Below, one piece after another: positions 62,301-64,000 of a stretch of DNA of 64,000 bases. Source of the DNA: Dermacentor variabilis (taxonomy: Eukaryota > Arthropoda > Arachnida > Ixodida > Ixodidae); assembly GCF_050947875.1 (NCBI RefSeq), contig NW_027460392.1, positions 1 through 64,000 on the forward strand, read 5' to 3'. The first letter of the stretch is position 1; each line of letters begins with the position of its first letter. The position numbers were made by a program, and so were the translations under genes. The notes under the pieces are model-generated. The model was not told where the DNA came from. It searched no databases and worked only from the letters and a program-made list of their open reading frames with translations.

Positions 62301-64000
62301 TAGCACCCGCACATGGATTTGTGCCAAAACGCGCTTTAAGCACGCACATGCATCTCTTGGTAGACGCGGACGCAGTTTTCTGCAAAACCACACGATATGC
62401 ATCCAAATGGTGCTTTTGGCAGAACGCGCACGTGGATTTCTACCAAACGACGTGAAAAGCATGCCGATGCTGCTCTTTTTAGCACCGCACATGGATTTGT
62501 GCCAAAACGCGTTTTAAGCATGCACATGCATCTTTTGGTAGACACGGACGCAGTTTTCTGCAAAACCACACGATATGCATGCAAATGGTGCTTTTGGCAG
62601 AACGCGCACGTGGATTTCTACCAAAACGACGTGAAAAGCGATGCCGATGCTGCTCTTTTTAGCACCCGCACATGCATTGTGCCAAAACGCGTTTTAAGCA
62701 TGCACATGCATCTTTTGGTAGACGTGGACGCAGTTTCTGCAAAACCACACGATATGCATGCAAAGGTGCTTTTGGCAGAACGCGCACGTGGATTTCTACC
62801 AAACTACGTGAAAATTATGCCGATGCTGCTCTTTTTAGCACCCGCACATGGATTTGTGCCAAAACGCGTTTTAAACATGCACATGCATCTTTTGGTAGAC
62901 GCGGACGCAGTTTTCTGCAAAACCACACGATATGCATGCAAATGGTGCTTTTGGCAGAACGCGCACGTGGATTTGTACCAAATACGACGTGAAAAGCATG
63001 CCGATGCTGCTCTTTTTAGCACCCGCACATGGATTTGTGCCAAAACGCGTGTTAAGCATGCACATGCATCTTTTGGTAGACGCGGCCGCAGTTTTCTGCA
63101 AAACCACACGATATGCATGCAAATGGTGCTTTTGGCAGAACGCGCACGTGGATTTCTACCAAACGACGTGAAAAGCATGCCGATGCTGCTCTTTTTAGCA
63201 CCCGCACATGGATTTGTGCCAAAACGCGTTTTAAGCATGCACATGTATCTTTTGGTAGACGCGGACGCAGTTTTCTGCAAAACCACACGATATGCATGCA
63301 AATGGTGCTTTTGGCAGAACGCGCACGTGGATTTCTACCAAACGACGTGAAAAGCATGCCGATGCTGCTCTTTTTAGCACCCGCACATTGTTTTGTGCCA
63401 TAACGCGTTTTAAGCATGCACATGCATCTTTTGGTAGACGCGGACGCAGTTTTCTGCAAAACCACACGATATGCATGCAAATGGTGCTTTTGGCAGAACG
63501 CGCACGTGGATTTCTACCAAACGACGTGAAAAGCATGCCGATGCTGCTCTTTTTAGCACCCGCACATGGATTTGCGCAAAAACGCGTTTTAAGCATGCAC
63601 ATGCATCTTTTGGTAGACGCGGACGCAGTTTTCTGCAAAACCACACGATATGCATGCAAATGGTGCTTTTGGCAGAACGCGCACGTGGATTTCTACCAAA
63701 CGACGGGAAAAGCATGCCGATGCTGCTCTTTTTAGCACCCGCACATGGATTTGTGCCAAAACGCGCTCTAAGCACGCACATGCATCTTTTGGTAGACGCG
63801 GACGCAGTTTTCTGCAAAACCACACGATATGCATGCAAATGGTGCTTTTGCAGAACGCGCGCGTGGATTTCTACCAAACGACGTGAAAAGCATGCCGATG
63901 CTGCTCTTTTTAGCACCCGCACATGGATTTGTGCCAAAACGCGTTTTAAGCATGCACATGCATCTTTTGGTAGACGCTGACGCAGTTTCCGCAAAACCAC
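59360..64000. repeat. Indel-rich right segment (about 26 units)
   Basis: Unit length varies again by one or two bases in many copies: an extra T near 59521, a lost C near 59786, a lost T near 60475, a lost G near 60811, a lost A near 60957, an extra G in GATGGCTGC near 61750, an extra G in AACGGCGTT near 61971, two extra A in GCATGCAAAATGC near 61988, an extra G in GCGATGC near 62042, and extra bases near 62624, 62640 and 62983. Base variants CATTGTTTTGTGCC, CCAACCGACG and GCTTTCGGC recur. The final unit is cut by the window end. A lone type-B-like CGCGCGTGG occurs near 63859. Confidence 0.85.

Larger units (their letters stand above)
1..64000. repeat. Satellite DNA array, 179-bp unit, about 357 head-to-tail copies
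   Basis: A single unit fills the window with no interruption. Using the phase that starts at CGCACGTGGATTT, one unit runs through GCATGCCGATGCTGC, the palindrome AAAACGCGTTTT, GCATGCACATGCAT, GACGCGGACGCAG and ATATGCATGCAAATGG before the next CGCACGTGG. Spacing between copies of ATGCATGCAAATGG is exactly 179 bp over long runs, for example 25 successive units from 16949 to 21424 and 27 from 7820 to 12653. I saw no reversed unit, no spacer and no unrelated insertion. By hand count the consensus has about 86 G or C of 179 bases and 13 CpG dinucleotides. Arrays of 160-185 bp units are typical of eukaryotic centromeres and heterochromatic blocks; that role is inferred here. I do not recognise the family. 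Both window edges fall inside a unit. Confidence 0.98.

Noticed and set aside
63840..63900. Start of a second type B block at the right end
   Set aside because: Only CGCGCGTGG changes in one unit; the next diagnostic site reads GCATGCACATGC as in type A, so it is more likely a single A-to-G change.
1..64000. CRISPR array or other repeat-spacer structure
   Set aside because: The period is 179 bp with the entire period conserved; there are no short repeats separated by unique spacers.
1..64000. CENP-B box in each unit
   Set aside because: The consensus has no TTCG followed by the required CGGG spacing. TTCG appears only as a rare variant (near 57231, 60271 and 60811) without the rest of the motif.
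1..64000. Known 171-bp primate alpha satellite or Arabidopsis-type 178-bp centromere repeat
   Set aside because: The length is close, but the sequence does not resemble either as I remember them; length alone is not evidence. A database search would settle it.
1..64000. tRNA, rRNA or ribosomal spacer repeats
   Set aside because: No conserved rRNA or tRNA-like stretch (such as tRNA A and B boxes in proper spacing) is recognisable, and every base falls within the 179-bp unit.

Overview
The whole 64,000-base window is one tandem satellite array. A unit of 179 bp (about 48% GC by hand count of the consensus) repeats head to tail from the first base to the last. That is roughly 357 copies, all in the same orientation, with no unique DNA, gene, transposon or RNA gene between them. 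Both window ends cut a unit, so the array continues on each side. Each unit is itself a diverged trimer of a roughly 60-bp element.

This kind of sequence fits eukaryotic constitutive heterochromatin: a centromere, pericentromere, subtelomere or knob. The nucleosome-sized unit and the many transitions at CpG sites between copies suggest a host with cytosine methylation, such as a plant, but I do not recognise the family and cannot place the species. Open reading frames up to 380 codons exist on both strands. They are by-products of a repeat whose length is not a multiple of three, and none is annotated as a gene.

Layout: 1-6600 holds type A units with many one-base indels. 6601-13399 holds 38 units of a distinct type B, which turns the CACGTG of type A into CGCGTG. 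13400-15725 repeats 4278-6600. 15726-16083 is a two-unit scrap of type B. From 16084 to the end everything is type A, built from nested segmental duplications whose offsets are close to whole multiples of 179 bp: a near-identical 5.9-kb block copied 6621 bp away (16430-22330 and 23052-28938), two 4-unit blocks (28945-30372), a perfect-looking 8-unit tandem pair (30386-33245), 7-unit higher-order repeats (34307-36812 and 40755-42850), a 12-unit-offset pair with a 3-unit duplication in the gap (48120-51540), and a 15-unit-offset pair (51530-56350). The last 4.6 kb (59360-64000) is again rich in small indels.

The pattern is that expected from repeated unequal crossing-over and gene conversion. 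The points most worth following up are the trimeric origin of the unit, the sharp A/B boundaries with a relic junction, the very recent large duplications, and an indel-to-substitution imbalance in the first 7 kb that looks more like assembly error than evolution.
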